In this document: piece after piece, positions 63,073 to 64,000 of the stretch | Position numbering within the stretch: the first letter of the stretch is position 1 | How the letters are laid out: each line of letters begins with the position of its first letter | Assembly: GCA_015654835.1 (NCBI GenBank) | Contig: JAATGG010000090.1 | Location: 62,001-126,000 of the forward strand | From: Terriglobales bacterium | Lineage (GTDB): Bacteria > Acidobacteriota > Terriglobia > Terriglobales > Acidobacteriaceae | Length of the DNA stretch: 64,000 nt | Direction: 5' to 3' | The notes under the pieces: generated by a model | Database searches by the model: none | Told to the model about the DNA's origin: nothing | Seen by the model: the letters and a program-made list of their open reading frames with translations, nothing else | Program-made: the position numbers and the translations under genes

Positions 63073-64000
63073 TCAGAAGATTAACTTACTCGATATTTGG
63101 ACCTGACGCGAAGTACCCTGGCCAACGAGACTGCCGATTGTCGAGGTACTGACTCCAAAGTTGTAACCGTTGACTGTCGCTGACGGATTTGAAAAGTTCG
63201 GATGGTTGAACATATCGAAGGCTTCAGCACGAAACTCCCAGGTGAGCCTGTCTGTCAATTTCGTGTTCTTCACAAGTCCAAAATCCGGTTGGATGTAATT
63301 GGTGCCGCGCCCATAGTTGCGTGGGCAGGTTCCATAGGCAAGCTTCGGTGCAGAGAACGCATCGGGGTTGAACTGGTTGGTGTAGGTCCAGTGGCTCGCG
63401 CGCGGAGAAACACCAAAAACACAGTCCGGTCGCAGGCTCGTTGAGGTGGGGTCATAAAGACTGTAGCTGAAGTTGACAGGTGTGGCCGTTCTTCCCTGGA
63501 CGATACTTGTAACCTGCCAACCTTCACCGAATTTTCTGGGAAGCCTGGGAATTCTAGGCGCGTTGTACACGCCTCCGACGGTGAACGAGTTGCGAACGTC
63601 GATGTCACCCGACGACCAGTCAGCCTTGGGGTTTTGAGGATCCTGATAAGCCTCAAAAAGGCCCATGAAGTCGTCGAACTCGTGCGACCAACTGTAGTTC
63701 GCCTGCAGGTTGAGTCCATGTGTTTCCGTGCGGACACTTACATTCAAGGCGTTGTAGTTTGACGAAGCAAACTGCCCTGAATAGTTGATGCTTCCCCACG
63801 CATTGCTGAGCCGATATTGAAGCGGGTCAGTTGAGCTAAGCGGTGTACCGCCCGGCCCAGGCAATGGGGTGTTTGCGTTGAAACCGCCGCCCAGGCGCAG
63901 ACCATGATTGCCACGATAGGTGATCGTCACTACGGCGTTCTTGGCGATCTGCTGGTCAAGCGCCAGGCTCCATTGTTCTGCATATTGATCGCGTTGTTTC
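63073..64000 (-). CDS. Oar-type TonB-dependent receptor, C-terminal part (truncated by window edge)
   Basis: The gene begins outside the right edge; the frame is open to 64000 and the visible 308 codons are the end of the barrel. Reading inward from the edge, YAEQWSLALDQQIAKNAVVT and YNALNVSVRTETHGLNLQAN are typical receptor strands. The end VRNSFTVGGVYNAP ... FDMFNHPNFSNPSATVNGYN and a final ILIF-like aromatic end match the receptor at 42084-45374. It should import sugars for the mannoside block, being on the same strand and upstream of GH38. The real start cannot be seen. Confidence 0.9.
   Translation of the reverse strand, partial: KQRDQYAEQWSLALDQQIAKNAVVTITYRGNHGLRLGGGFNANTPLPGPGGTPLSSTDPLQYRLSNAWGSINYSGQFASSNYNALNVSVRTETHGLNLQANYSWSHEFDDFMGLFEAYQDPQNPKADWSSGDIDVRNSFTVGGVYNAPRIPRLPRKFGEGWQVTSIVQGRTATPVNFSYSLYDPTSTSLRPDCVFGVSPRASHWTYTNQFNPDAFSAPKLAYGTCPRNYGRGTNYIQPDFGLVKNTKLTDRLTWEFRAEAFDMFNHPNFSNPSATVNGYNFGVSTSTIGSLVGQGTSRQVQISSKLIF

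Overview
The window looks like chromosomal DNA of an acidobacterium (Acidobacteriota, probably class Terriglobia). The evidence is a secreted VWFA-like protein of the acidobacterial type (27948-29111), very large Oar-type TonB-dependent receptors with an N-terminal carboxypeptidase-regulatory-like domain (42084-45374 and the fragment at 63073-64000), a set of secreted glycoside hydrolases, and variant cytochrome c maturation genes. No rRNA, tRNA or CRISPR array was recognised. The taxonomic call is an inference from gene content.

Positions 1-30100 are GC-rich, mostly housekeeping DNA in short transcription units on both strands. They hold an aspartyl-protease-like gene end, SSS and FucP-type MFS transporters, mtnA, a TacAT-type GNAT toxin-antitoxin pair, a VOC protein, mscL with a C-terminal zinc ribbon, and an M28 peptidase. 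A System I cytochrome c maturation locus follows (ccmE-ccmA-ybaK-ccmB-[higB-higA]-ccmC-ccmD). Its CcmE carries the Cys-x3-Tyr haem-binding variant, a HigBA module sits inside it, and two homologous 33-residue micropeptide genes bracket it. After that come a DAHP synthase, a beta-propeller lipoprotein, yihY, a cold-shock gene, queG, a STAS protein, ppdK, a transglutaminase-like protein, an F420-type reductase, the VWFA protein and a sugar isomerase-like protein. A family of nested-palindrome elements of about 119 bp (5307, 6926, 10749 and a divergent copy at 19537) and CAG-phased heptamer/octamer tracts lie between these genes.

From about 30300 to the end the base composition is visibly less GC-rich and almost every gene is on the minus strand and serves polysaccharide use. 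Block one (30301-45374) reads in the order TonB receptor, sugar-binding lipoprotein, membrane-anchored LamG-like protein, sensor kinase, NarL-type regulator, GH43-like, GH115, GH51 and a DUF4965/glutaminase-like protein. The four sensory genes are joined by ATGA overlaps, so they look like one sugar-sensing unit controlling glucuronoarabinoxylan breakdown. Block two (45835-62676) holds GH31, GH92, GH38, GH2 beta-mannosidase, a decayed ROK kinase gene, a divergent LacI regulator, two coupled esterases and a second GH38. This enzyme set could take apart alpha-mannan or N-glycan-type mannosides. A second TonB receptor enters from the right edge.

The strongest leads for something undescribed are the twin micropeptides around the ccm locus, the four-gene sugar-sensing operon, the nested-palindrome family (one copy supplies the stop codon of a toxin gene), and the toxin-antitoxin module inside the variant ccm operon.
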